Below the pieces are notes generated by a model, which saw nothing but the letters and a program-made list of their open reading frames with translations, was not told the origin of the DNA and made no database searches. Shown here piece after piece: positions 30,974-40,307 of a DNA stretch of 64,000 nt. The translations under genes were made by a program, and so were the position numbers. This DNA comes from Yponomeuta sedellus (lineage: Eukaryota; Arthropoda; Insecta; Lepidoptera; Yponomeutidae): positions 24,653,714 to 24,717,713 of the forward strand of contig OW203725.1 in assembly GCA_934045075.1 (NCBI GenBank), written 5' to 3'. Every line of letters starts with the position of its first letter. Position 1 is the stretch's first letter.

Positions 30974-32791
30974 GTAAGTTGTACACGTTTGATTTGTAGG
31001 CCTGGTTGCATTGTACCTGGATATATCTACCTAGAACCTTCTTATATATCTACCTAGAACCTTCTTTGAACTGTTAGTGCACGCTCAGGGGAAAGGAGCT
31101 AGTCCGGCCTGATAATGAGATACTATTCTGTTTAAGCCAACTTTCTTATCGAGAAGCACATCGTGGCCAACCACGCGATCGCAGAGCGCGACTATCTCAT
31201 CAGCCTAGTCGCTGAGGCGATCGATTACGCGGCACAGAGGGACTTCCCCGCTTTCAAGCTCGCGTGTCTCGTCACCATCTACTTAAAAACCCACATGTAT
31301 TTCAAGTGGCACTACTGGGTGCCGCCGGGCACCGTCTGGGCTTACTTCAAGGAGACCATGTTTAGACATACTGTTGAGGTGAGCTTTTGTTGGCAACTCC
31401 ACAAATTGTAAATCCTGCAGTTAAGACCGTCGATTGTTTAAGGCAAAACTTAGACATTTACAAGCCTTGTAATACATTTTTTTCTGTTGTTTACAATGAA
31501 GAGTTCTAGTCTAATCTAAACTGTGATGTGTACAAGATTGTGAGCGATCAGTTTAAGGCGAGGCGATTAGGGCCAGACACACACGCTTGGAATCCCTTAC
31601 CTACAGAATTTAGAAAGAGAAATTAGTAATTCTAGCCTGTACCTATAGAATGAAGCGCTCGTGGAATATTCGAACCGAGTGATTGGAATCAATCACTTGG
31701 TTAAGCAACAACAGGCGCGGTCAGGTGCAGGATCGGTGACCGTCCCGCGACTACCACTGATGGCATTCGCAAGGAACGTTAAGTCGTTGGAGCCGGTTGT
31801 CGTGTAACAGGGGTCCTTAAGCCATGTCAGAGGCAGAGACCTTATGGGCGGCTTGATAACTTCTGTCAGTAAGGCCTGCCACTGTCTCACAATCCTCCAC
31901 CAAGCCGGACTTGGCCCCCCGTGGTGGAGTATGGCCTAACCTTCAGGCGACGCAGGAAGAGACCAGTGCCCCAGCTGTGGGGACATACAAGGGTTGATAC
32001 CAATGATACCAACCTATAGAAACTCAAATGGAACAAGAGTCACAAACGGTGTATGTCCGTACTACCGTTGGTCTTCTTTACCGATCCGACGCCGCTCTTG
32101 TTGCCAGACGTGACTTGTTGACACCTTGATTGAGTCAGTTTTATTCTCTTTCTGAATTCATTGCTTGAGTAATTCATTATGTTCGTTTTAAAGATAAACG
32201 TTTTACTGCCTTACCAACCAGTTCTATTTGATACTTCAGGGCGCATTCTTTCTATTTTCAGACGCAGATTTTAGTTATTTTCTTAATTAGGTAGAGTCCG
32301 TAGATTCTATTGGAAATCGGAGCTTATCTCATGGGCTGGTAATTGAGATCGATAGGAGTCTGCTTTCTGTAAGCAAAACTACACCCTTTCACATCAACAA
32401 GCGCTCCATGCTCCCTCCGTCCCAGAAATTTGGTTTGAAAAAAGTATCTCATGGGCTGGCAAATAGAGATCGATAGGGATAGGCGTCAGCTTTCTGAAAG
32501 CAAATCTACACACATCACCAAGCGCTCCGTGCTCCCTCCGTCCCAGAAATTTTATTTAAAAGAGGACTTTCAATTAATTTATTCCAGGACGCGCCGGACG
32601 GTCAAGAGATTTTCGCCCCGCACGAGTGCTACGACATCCTATCGCACTTCCACAGCATCTACATGACCAATCTTCCGCTTATCCACCTGGTGACCTTCGG
32701 GGCGTACAGGCTCAAGTTTGTCTGGCCCTTCAAAAGCGGGGGCTCCGTCTCGTCAGGCGGGAGTCCTACCAATAGCAACTCCATGAAATGA
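30613..32791 (+). CDS. Cfap119: CFAP119/CCDC189-like protein
   Basis: Exons 30613-30973, 31137-31378 and 32588-32791 sum to 807 nt, exactly 268 codons plus TGA, with phases matching at both junctions. The core reads RDYLISLVAEAIDYAAQRDF, FKLACLVTIYLKTHMYFKWH and TVWAYFKETMFRHTVE, then EIFAPHECYDILSHFHSIY. This resembles the DUF4508 domain of cilia- and flagella-associated protein 119 (CCDC189), a protein linked to motile cilia and sperm flagella, with its FKELxxxHSV motif. The N terminus is weakly conserved; a Ser/Gly tail closes the protein. No membrane segment is obvious. In insects expression would be expected mainly in testis (inference). Orthology is from memory of the family pattern, so moderately certain. 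Confidence 0.65.
31137..31378 (+). CDS. Cfap119: CFAP119-like exon 2
   Basis: The acceptor tattctgtttaag at 31136 is chosen because it alone completes the phase without a stop (A+CC gives Thr, then NFLIEKHIVANHAIAE). The alternative AGs at 31153 and 31156 leave the wrong phase. Donor GTTGAG|GTGAGC. Confidence 0.72.
31660..32005 (-). repeat. Dispersed repeat C copy in CFAP119 intron 2
   Basis: The minus strand shows the family blocks, from TCAACCCTTGTATGTCCCCA to GATTGATTCCAATCACTCGG. Confidence 0.75.
32328..32568 (+). repeat. ~121-bp tandem duplication
   Basis: Two adjacent copies begin TATCTCATGGGCTGG and end CTCCCTCCGTCCCAGAAATT, diverged by several substitutions and small indels. It lies just upstream of the last CFAP119 exon. 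Confidence 0.85.
32588..32791 (+). CDS. Cfap119: CFAP119-like exon 3
   Basis: Acceptor tttattccag. 67 codons plus TGA encode DAPDGQEIFAPHECYDILSH, then LIHLVTFGAYRLKFVWPFK and a Ser/Gly/Asn tail. Phase 0. Confidence 0.72.
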   Translation, partial: DAPDGQEIFAPHECYDILSHFHSIYMTNLPLIHLVTFGAYRLKFVWPFKSGGSVSSGGSPTNSNSMK

Positions 32792-32959
32792 AGGGGCGAT
32801 GAACGATATTTTTTTTAACTGGTCGGTCCAAGTCGTGCGGACGGGCCAAAGGATTCAGAGATGCCGAGACGCAGTATTGCAGTTGCTATACACAGAAGCA
32901 TTGTCACGCACGAGCCACGACAGACATGTTGCACTAGACTGTGGTCTGAATTACACTTA

Positions 32960-33250
32960 TACTATTTTTTTAGTGCACTAACCCGTGCTAAGGACTATTT
33001 TAAAAACCTATTTAGAGGCTAAAAATTCCACCCATGCCGGGATTCGAACCCGCGACCTCTGGCAATCCGTGCCAGCGCTCTTTCCAACAGAGCTTATGAG
33101 CGACTCACCGGCATGAGTGAAATTTCGAAATTACAATATTCTCTGTATACATACAGGCAGCGACATCTGGCTGCAGTAATTTGCATCACTTGCAGCCCCG
33201 AGTGCCTACAGTTAGGTTTTACATCGGAATGATATCGCTGTACCCACCTA
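32960..33250 (-). repeat. SINE A, near full length, minus orientation
   Basis: On the minus strand it runs from a GATATCATTCCGATGTAA head, through a degenerate tRNA-like A box and GGGTTCGAATCCCGGCAT, to the tail TTTTAGCCTCTAAATAGG and AGCACGGGTTAGTGCA. Confidence 0.8.
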
Positions 33251-33284
33251 AGAGTATATAACCACTAGTACCCATATGACTATA

Positions 33285-33455
33285 CATTTTTTTTTAATGC
33301 ACGTACGTACTCTGTACGTAATACAGAGAATATTGTAGAGGTTCGAAATTTCACTGATGCCGGTGAGTCGCCCATTAGCTCAGTTGGAAAGAGCGGTGGC
33401 ATGGATAGCCAGTGGTCGCGGGTTCGAATCCCAGGATGGGTGGAATTTTTAGTAC
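33285..33455 (+). repeat. SINE A copy, plus orientation
   Basis: GTACGTAATACAGAGAATAT, TTAGCTCAGTTGGAAAGAGC and GGGTTCGAATCCC. Its tail is broken by the fold-back element that follows. Together with the preceding copy it forms a long inverted repeat. Confidence 0.8.
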
Positions 33456-33458
33456 CCT

Positions 33459-33668
33459 TCAAGCCGAGTTTTGACTGTGGGATGTAATATGATATATATA
33501 AAACATCTTGATAACTGTAATAAGTTATCGCTCGTCATACATTTTGTAGGAGACCAGTTCACACTGTGCTATAATATTATAGCTATAAAAGTAAATGTAT
33601 GACGAGCGATAAATTATTATCTCTCAAGACGTAATATACATCCCATAGTCAAAAGCTGGCTTCACAGT
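33459..33668. mobile_element. Fold-back MITE, ~210 bp
   Basis: Arms GAGTTTTGACTGTGGGATG and TTATCGCTCGTCATACATTT are repeated inverted on the right as AAATGTATGACGAGCGATAA and CATCCCATAGTCAAAAG. It cuts the SINE A tail. Confidence 0.75.
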
Positions 33669-34254
33669 CGTTTTGGCTCAGTAGTACCTATGAACGTATT
33701 ATAATACATACAAACACATTTTTGTTGTTTAATTATGTGGTTGCTTGCTAGTTGTACCACAACATTACTTTTCATTACAGACACTCATTCACTGGATGTA
33801 GGTAGGTAGGTAATCAAATTATTCTTTGCGATTTACGACAGGCGAGACATTATTTTTATCAATGGTTAGTTTTTGTCCAGGGATGGTAGGCGTGTCTGGC
33901 GTGACAAGTACCTTACATTATGTACTAATGCTAGAACACGCAGAATTTACATGCTTACATACTGAAACGGTTTATATTTGTTGAATTTTAAGAATTTTAT
34001 TGTACAATTCAAACCAAGTATTTTCTATTGTACACTTTTAGTCCGGATCTACTTACGGGTTTTGTTATATCGGAAGAGTCCGACCAGGTTTCGCTCCGAT
34101 TCACAGAGCTTAATCATGGTGAGCAGAGACGGAGCTCGCGTCGTCGGTTGCTCGTCTCACACTCACTGTTGTGCTTACGAAAGTTTTAGTTCAAAAAAGT
34201 ATTGTCTATTTTACTGAAATACAATTTAATTCATATGAGACAAATTCGATTTCA
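33669..34254. other. CFAP119-UTP23 intergenic region (convergent genes)
   Basis: No gene. 34038-34200 is a partial copy of the hairpin element family best seen at 58561 (TAGTCCGGATCTACTTACGG and GAAGAGTCCGACCAGGTTT). Confidence 0.55.
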
Positions 34255-34887
34255 TTAACTATTTAAAGTTGTCACAAGTTGCCCTTTTAGCTTAGATTTG
34301 TTCTTCTTCTTGCGCTTCTTTACTTTTCCCTGATTGTTTTTAGCATCAGTTTTACCTCCTTGAGGTCCTTGCTTCTTTTTTTTCTTGCAAGATAGAGGAT
34401 TAGGGTTATGAGGTTTCCTCCTCTTGGCCAGAACTTTTATTTCCTGAATGTCCTCAACTCCTAGGGCCTTCTTCATCCTTTTCAGCATTTCATTCTGAGT
34501 GTCAGTTATGAAAGAATTGTTTGTAACTTCTGGGTTAACTTTATCGTAGCTGACTTTTGAGGGTTTCTCTAGAGTTGGTGATTTGTTGTGCAAGTACAGG
34601 ATAGGAGCTCCAGCTCTTTTTCTGAGCTTTTCTTGAAGATCACGGTCTTGTGTTGCTGTTATGTAATGCTTTTCATTGGCTTTGCCAACCATTTCCAGGA
34701 TGCACTTGGGACCAGCTACTGCTTCTTTATGGCCACACTCGTGAATGCCAAACTGTTTCAGGATAGTAAGGGCACCATGGGTTTTTTTGGCTACCTTTTC
34801 CGTCTCTATGATGATGCATCTTGTTGTAAGTAGTTTCACCTGATCGTTGAGGTACTTAGGTAGCTGCTCTCGGACATTGATCTTTTC
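34255..34887 (-). CDS. Utp23: UTP23 exon 2
   Basis: Acceptor tataatttcag, reading EKINVREQLPKYLNDQVKLL onwards to TAA at 34257-34255. It holds the CCHC-type zinc residues, the C-terminal part of the PIN fold and the basic tail KKKKKQGPQGGKTDAK and KVKKRKKKNKSKLKG. Confidence 0.95.
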   Translation of the reverse strand, partial: EKINVREQLPKYLNDQVKLLTTRCIIIETEKVAKKTHGALTILKQFGIHECGHKEAVAGPKCILEMVGKANEKHYITATQDRDLQEKLRKRAGAPILYLHNKSPTLEKPSKVSYDKVNPEVTNNSFITDTQNEMLKRMKKALGVEDIQEIKVLAKRRKPHNPNPLSCKKKKKQGPQGGKTDAKNNQGKVKKRKKKNKSKLKGQLVTTLNS

Positions 34888-36299
34888 CTGAAATTATAGT
34901 AAAGGGTGAGATGAAAGGTGCATTGAAATTATACATTTGTTTTTAAACAAACCATCCAGTTTTTTCTGAGCTTATCCTGAACATTGGATACATTTTTTTA
35001 TGATTTAATAACACATATTGTGTAGTTTTAACATTTTTTCCAGTATTTGTATTAGAAAACGATGTTAATGACCAAATTTCATAGTTCTAGGGCAACAGGA
35101 AAATCCTATGAATTTATTTTGATTCCCTTGTGTGTTGAAATTTTTTTTTTGCAGCTTAAAACGGCTGTTACTTTTCTTTGTGTTCACTTGGCAGTTTGTA
35201 TTTTTTACAACTTCAAGAGGCTGTTGACCTGTTGGCGGTATCATCATCATCAGCCGTTTGACACCCACTGCAGGTAATAGGCCTCCCTCGTGGCTGGCAG
35301 TATATTTAATTTCAATTCAATATCTCCACATGTTTCGGGGATAAAGTGTCTAAGTCAGACAGACAGATGGACAACAAAGTGATCGTATAGTTCCATTTTT
35401 CCTTTTAAAAACAGTAATGTACCTAGGGACGAAATATTTAGATGATACTAAACGCATAGAATATTTTCGGGGCTTAATCGCATAGTAATTTATTGCTATT
35501 TTACGTCTACGTTACAGTCATCGTGGTCATGAGAATACTGATGGCTGGTACCCGTTAGCATCTTCGGCTGATGAGGTTTCAGTCTACCCTCAATCAGCCA
35601 TCACAAAGCTCTATTAGGGTTGCTACACACGATAAAGCCCCAAAAATATTCTATGTGTACAAGTCGCGAAAGTTTAAAATATGATACTAAATGCATTTTT
35701 GCAAAACATCAATAATTCGGTGTAACCTTAATATCCCCTAAGCCATTGTTTCCCAGGCAAGAGATCAGGGTATCTTGTGAGTGGAGCTCTATGCTACAAA
35801 ACACAATAAGCTAACAGTAAGTGATAAAGCCCCGACCGCGCACCCCGTCCCCTTGCTATATCAATTCCTTTAGAAAGAAGGAAGAATACCTAATTTTGAT
35901 TACTGTTAGCAGTTTCGGGGAAGTTCTCTTGCCAGCGCATGCTCTGCTCCTTGAGCGTGAGATGAGAGTCCGCGCTGTCGGCCTCCGGGTCGGGGAGCTC
36001 CTCGAGCGGCACCTGAATATCCTCATGCGGCAATTGCTCCGCTCGCCATTCGTCGTCAACTAAGTCGATCAGACGGCCGTTCGGACGGTATTTACTATCC
36101 ATAGCAACACCTCGCAGATCACAGAACCGGCAAGTAATCAAAACCAGGTTTTTCCCCTGCAAAATAACAGTAAACTTACTGTAAATGCGGCGAAGCAGAA
36201 CGTCCCGTCTATCAACACTTGGTAAGGCTGGCGGAAACCGAAGTTGTTGTAATAGAACTTAAGGTATTTTTGAACTTTCTTGTATCTTGTTACTTTCAT
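34255..36299 (-). CDS. Utp23: UTP23, small-subunit processome rRNA-processing protein
   Basis: UTP23 is a nucleolar PIN-fold protein needed for early pre-rRNA cleavages in 18S rRNA maturation and for handling the snR30/U17 snoRNP. Exon 1 is 36299-36180 and exon 2 is 34887-34255; 753 nt gives 250 aa, the family's usual length (about 249). Exon 1 has MKVTRYKKVQKYLKFYYNNF then FRQPYQVLIDGTFCFAAFT. Exon 2 continues EKINVREQLPKYLND, LLTTRC, the zinc-binding HECGHKEAVAGPKC, then HYITATQDRDLQEKLRKRAG (PIN end), and a Lys-rich basic tail. The junction is phase 0 with perfect signals (ACA|GTAAGT; aatttcag|GAA). The intron of about 1.3 kb contains APC13 on the same strand. Confidence 0.95.
34888..35889. 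other. UTP23 intron, distal part
   Basis: Probably includes the APC13 3' UTR (minus-strand AATAAA near 35490). ATCATCATCAGCC at 35241 is a common repeat edge. No other gene. Confidence 0.4.
35890..36102 (-). CDS. Anapc13: APC13, anaphase-promoting complex subunit 13
   Basis: A small subunit of the APC/C ubiquitin ligase that stabilises the TPR subunits of the complex. 70 residues against about 74 in vertebrates. MDS, NGRLIDLVDDEWRAEQLP, HEDIQVPLEELPDPE and LKEQSMRW match the conserved pattern (RILDLIDDAW, LPxEDVxxPLxELPxPE, KEQEMKW). The ATG at 36102 is chosen because the family starts MDS; the open frame reaches upstream to about 36162 but crosses a strong acceptor (ttattttgcag at 36157). 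A single coding exon, wholly inside the UTP23 intron on the same strand. An upstream non-coding exon or a shared transcript is therefore likely. Confidence 0.92.
   Translation of the reverse strand: MDSKYRPNGRLIDLVDDEWRAEQLPHEDIQVPLEELPDPEADSADSHLTLKEQSMRWQENFPETANSNQN
36157..36180 (-). promoter_or_regulatory. Back-to-back UTP23 donor and APC13 acceptor, 23 nt
   Basis: Minus-strand GTAAGTTTACTGTTATTTTG followed by CAG. The first bases are the UTP23 exon 1 donor. The rest is a pyrimidine-rich acceptor ending at 36157, immediately before the APC13 leader. The 23-nt interval is too short to be an intron, so the two sites must serve different splicing choices. Confidence 0.6.
36180..36299 (-). 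CDS. Utp23: UTP23 exon 1
   Basis: ATG at 36299 begins MKVTRYKK, the family's basic N terminus; 40 codons ending ...CFAAFT. Donor ACA|GTAAGT at 36179. The upstream in-frame extension to 36380 is not conserved in type and is read as 5' UTR. Confidence 0.94.
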
Positions 36300-37559
36300 T
36301 ATAACAGACCTCTGACTTGTAGTTAATATAAAATTCCAAAAAAACAGGCAAAATTGCAATGTGGGCCGCACAACCAACAACCAACAGGAAAGAAATCAAA
36401 TGTCAAACTTTCACCGTTATACTATTTGTTCAACGTTTGTGCCAACGACTACATATAAGTTGCTCAACGTTGCATAATACGTCTCTGTACGTTCAAATAC
36501 TTGCTCTTGCACTCATCGATTTCATTCACAAACTTGTGTCAAAGAAGGTCGCAAAAAGTAATATTCATTAGATTTATTTAAAACCGGACAAGTGTGTTAT
36601 TATTATTTCTTGATGATATGGTTACCAGCCGATGAACAAGGGCATTTTTGCAAAGAAAAACAAATCAAAGTTTGACTCCTTGAAGTTGAGAAAAAATCTG
36701 GTTTTCCTCTGCTACCATTATGGGAGACCGGCGACGGCTGTGATGTTAAGAGCCGGCAATAAGAAAACCAGAAACGCTGGCTTTGATACCGATTTTGGTT
36801 TGCTTATCTAGAATAGGCTCCTGCAATGCTCACTCCTGTGGAACAACTTAGGACAATAGAATTACAAAGTTTATCGAATATTAAGAATGACAACAACTGA
36901 AAGGAAGAGGACGTTTGAGATCAAGAAATTTATAAGGAAAATAGAAAAAGGACCACAGGTTATCCTGGTGCCCTCTGCAATCCTTTTCTTACTTCCGTTC
37001 AGAGGATTGTTCAGGATAACATAGTGTGCAAATTCCTGTCCAGTTTAATAATGTAGGTACTCTGAGGAGCCAACCTCAGATTAATGAGTTTTAGCATCGA
37101 TAAAATTACTTTAGTAATATTTTATCGATGGTTTTAGTATGACTCAAGTCATGAGTTATATGAGTATAAAGAGGTATAGTGTAGTAGCTGTCCGGGCAAG
37201 GTATCGCTATAGAATCCGTTTATACGATTCTTATTTTCATGGCAACGTAGTAAATAAATATCTTAGTTAAATCTCTTAACTAAATACTAGAACCTGTCTT
37301 CACCGCAATGGGAACAAAAGTAAAATCCTTTAGTAGGGCACTATTTTGACGCTTGAGCCCCGCTGCCAATCTGGCAACAGCACCGAGAAGAATAGCAGAA
37401 GCGAACAAGTGGAGGGTGCAAATGTGCAGCAACTTCTAATCGATATTTCTATGCTAAATGCTACCATATAAAAAGAAAAGTGTGGACTGTAAATGGGGTA
37501 CCTGTTCTATTTTCATGCATCTATTTTCAAGCAAACACAAAAGAAAAAACCTTACAAAC
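36300..37559. other. Divergent intergenic region between UTP23 and Rab5
   Basis: It holds the UTP23/APC13 promoter. A tight hairpin lies at 37095-37130 (CATCGATAAAATTAC opposite GTAATATTTTATCGATG). No TE family is assigned for 36600-37080. Confidence 0.45.
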
Positions 37560-37855
37560 AATTTTTTCTATTTTGGACGCCGGCACCGGCATTAGAAGCA
37601 GTCTGATACTTTTGTCTTCACTGACGTATCGATGACCATAGACAATGTGAAACGTCGCTTCGCTCTCGTTTCTCCATGTTTGTTCGTGTTCATTTCACGG
37701 TTCTGTGGTAGATTTTTCAGTTTTTCCTACGAATAAATTCGTGATTCTAGCTTTTATTGTGTAATTGATGATATATTCGACATCACGGAGACTTTGTAAG
37801 GATTTAACGGCCGAGGAACAGTGCACATCGGCGGTGTAGTAACAGGGAGGGTACG
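37560..37855 (+). promoter_or_regulatory. Possible Rab5 promoter and non-coding first exon
   Basis: A more mixed-composition block ending AGTAACAGGGAGG|GTACGT, a good donor. The Rab5 coding exon has its own acceptor 3 bp before the ATG (ttattcttcag), so an upstream non-coding exon is required; this is the best candidate seen. Inference only. Confidence 0.35.
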
Positions 37856-40056
37856 TCTAATTCTGATCCTTAGATTGTAGTAAATGCGTCATTTTATCAA
37901 ATATTGTGCTTTCTTCTCTGTAAAAACACGCTTATTCAATCCAATAACATATTGTACTCCTAATTATTCAATAAATAGGTGTCTGAGTTGTTTACAATAG
38001 GCATTTTTTTATGACCTACAGCTGATTTGTATGAGGGCGTCTTTAGGTCTAATTGAGTGGTCAGACGGTAAAGGAAATGCAATAATACGGACAGGATCGG
38101 TTAGTCATATAGTAGTGGAAGACAAGTTCTCTCGTGTGAGCGGTAAAATCGATTGAAAAGTGTGCTTGTGGGTCTTCAGTGGTGGCAGATGAGTGGTGAG
38201 AAGTGTCACACAGTGGCTTTTGTTTCTTTGTGTTGATTTATTCGCGATACGACATTGAAAAGATAACAGCATCATGTTTGCGCGTCTTTGGGCGCACTTT
38301 TATTGTGTTCAGGCTTCAGTTGCTTCACACTGCACTGAGTAGCTGTGTTTTATTATATTTTCATAGAAGAAGTGTCCATATAGTGTTTAGTTAAACCTTT
38401 AAAACTCTGATGTGTTAATCAATGGTGTCAAACTGTGTTTTTGTGTCACTGGTAACAGGTAAAGGCAAGTACTTAATTTGTCTATTTATTCGTCAAACTA
38501 CACAGGGCCAAAAATATGCACTAAATTAATTAGGTAGGTAGGATGAATATAAATAAAACATACAAACAAAATAAAAAAATAAAGAAAGAAAAGAAAGAAA
38601 GACATTTATTATAGCCACAAGACACATCACAGATACAAAAAAACCACAAAATTAACACAACATGAGCACAACAGAAATTAACCAAATATACAAATAAACG
38701 AAACAAAAACACACAAATAGCTTAAAAAATAATAATACAAATGCCATTGTTATACTTGCTCCAACATGTCTCATGATAAGTAATTAGTGTTCAGACAAAG
38801 GCTTCCATATCCTGAACATTTTGTGCTGAATAAGATGTTATTATTAGTCATACAAATTGTTATCAATGAGGCACTACACTACTTGTATGTAGGTATGACA
38901 GACATAATACATGTTTGATCAGAGATTAAGATTATAATTCTGGTGCTTAGAACTTCATATTTTGCATGGTCATGATCTAACAGATCATTTTGTGACTTAA
39001 TATTTCTTATGTTTTTGGATTTTATTACAGTAAATAAACAAGAGAGGGCCTTTGCCTTTAGTAAGACACTCACAATGTTGATGCTACACAACAAATAATC
39101 AAGAATAAGAAGCTTAACTAGCTTGCTACTAAATTAGATCTATTCTTGAGAACAATAGTAGAACAATGGCATGCAGGTGATTAATCCTATACAAAATTTA
39201 GAGTAAGAGTAAGAAATGTTTATTCATAAACCATAACACCAAATATACCATACAATATGAATGGCAACATAGAACGGAAGATTTAAATACTTACACTTAG
39301 ACTATAATAATATACTAGACTAACATGCAGACACAAACAGTTTATAACTATTACAATATTACATAGGTTGATGCCAATGTGTGTTATGGTTATAAAAAGG
39401 CCGCTGTCTCAGCATATTGTCACGGGTTATGAACCCGAGACCACTGGTTTTCTGACAGGGCCTAAGCGCCTTTAGCATACAATTAGGGCAAAAACTTATG
39501 CCTGGCAGCCTCAAAGGAAGAGGCTGTCAACCTCTGTAAAAAGACAGCACTGAAGAAGATAGTATAATAAAAATTGGTGTGATAAAAATTATGCAATTGA
39601 CTCTTTATGGCTCAGTAAATTAACACCACTGTCATAAAAATAAGTTACCGTTATGGCAAAGGTTGGTGAAAACTGGTTTTAGAAATGTAATCACTTTGAA
39701 TGAATTTTGATGCACATTAGGATGCGTTTATCAAAATCAGTATTTGACTACTAGCTGTCTACCCACTTGTAATTCAAAGATAATAATTATACAACCTGTA
39801 TCTATTAGTATTACACAGCAAATAGCCCACACAACCCTATGCATTTTCACTATGACTTTTAAAGATCTTAACCCATCATATCACCAGTGATTTCCACATT
39901 CTTGTCATGACCATGTCCTTTATATAACTAACTGCTAAAGTCAACTAACCAACCCAGAGCGACCAACTGGACTGGCTGGCTGTCTGACTCAAGACTTACT
40001 GATTGATTGACAGCATGTGAACCGTGTCGTAGATTTCAGCAGTTCTTATTCTTCAG
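37856..40056. other. Probable Rab5 5' UTR intron
   Basis: AT-rich, with retroelement tails: AAAGAAAGACATTTATTATA near 38597 (reverse tail), GTAAGAAATGTTTATTCATA near 39210, and a GTCACGGGTTATGAACCCG-containing repeat near 39420-39600. No gene. Confidence 0.45.
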
Positions 40057-40059
40057 CAG

Positions 40060-40307
40060 ATGGCGACAAACAGGAGCGGTGCGGCGCAGCGGCCGAACGG
40101 AGCGCCGCAGACCAAGGTCTGTCAGTTCAAGCTGGTGCTGCTGGGCGAGTCGGCCGTAGGCAAGTCGTCGCTGGTGCTGCGCTTCGTCAAGGGCCAGTTC
40201 CACGAGTACCAGGAGAGCACCATCGGCGCGGCCTTCCTCACGCAGACGGTCTGCCTCGATGACACGACGGTCAAGTTCGAGATCTGGGACACGGCTGGAC
40301 AGGAGAG
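40060..40307 (+). CDS. Rab5: Rab5 exon 1
   Basis: The acceptor ttattcttcag lies just before CAGATGGCG. It encodes the N-terminal [19 protein letters not shown], the P-loop, switch I and WDTAGQE. Donor GGAGAG|GTGAGT leaves two bases of Arg83. Confidence 0.96.

Noticed and set aside
35890..36162. 90-codon start for APC13
   Set aside because: The first 20 codons span or abut a strong splice acceptor and do not match the family; the MDS start at 36102 does.
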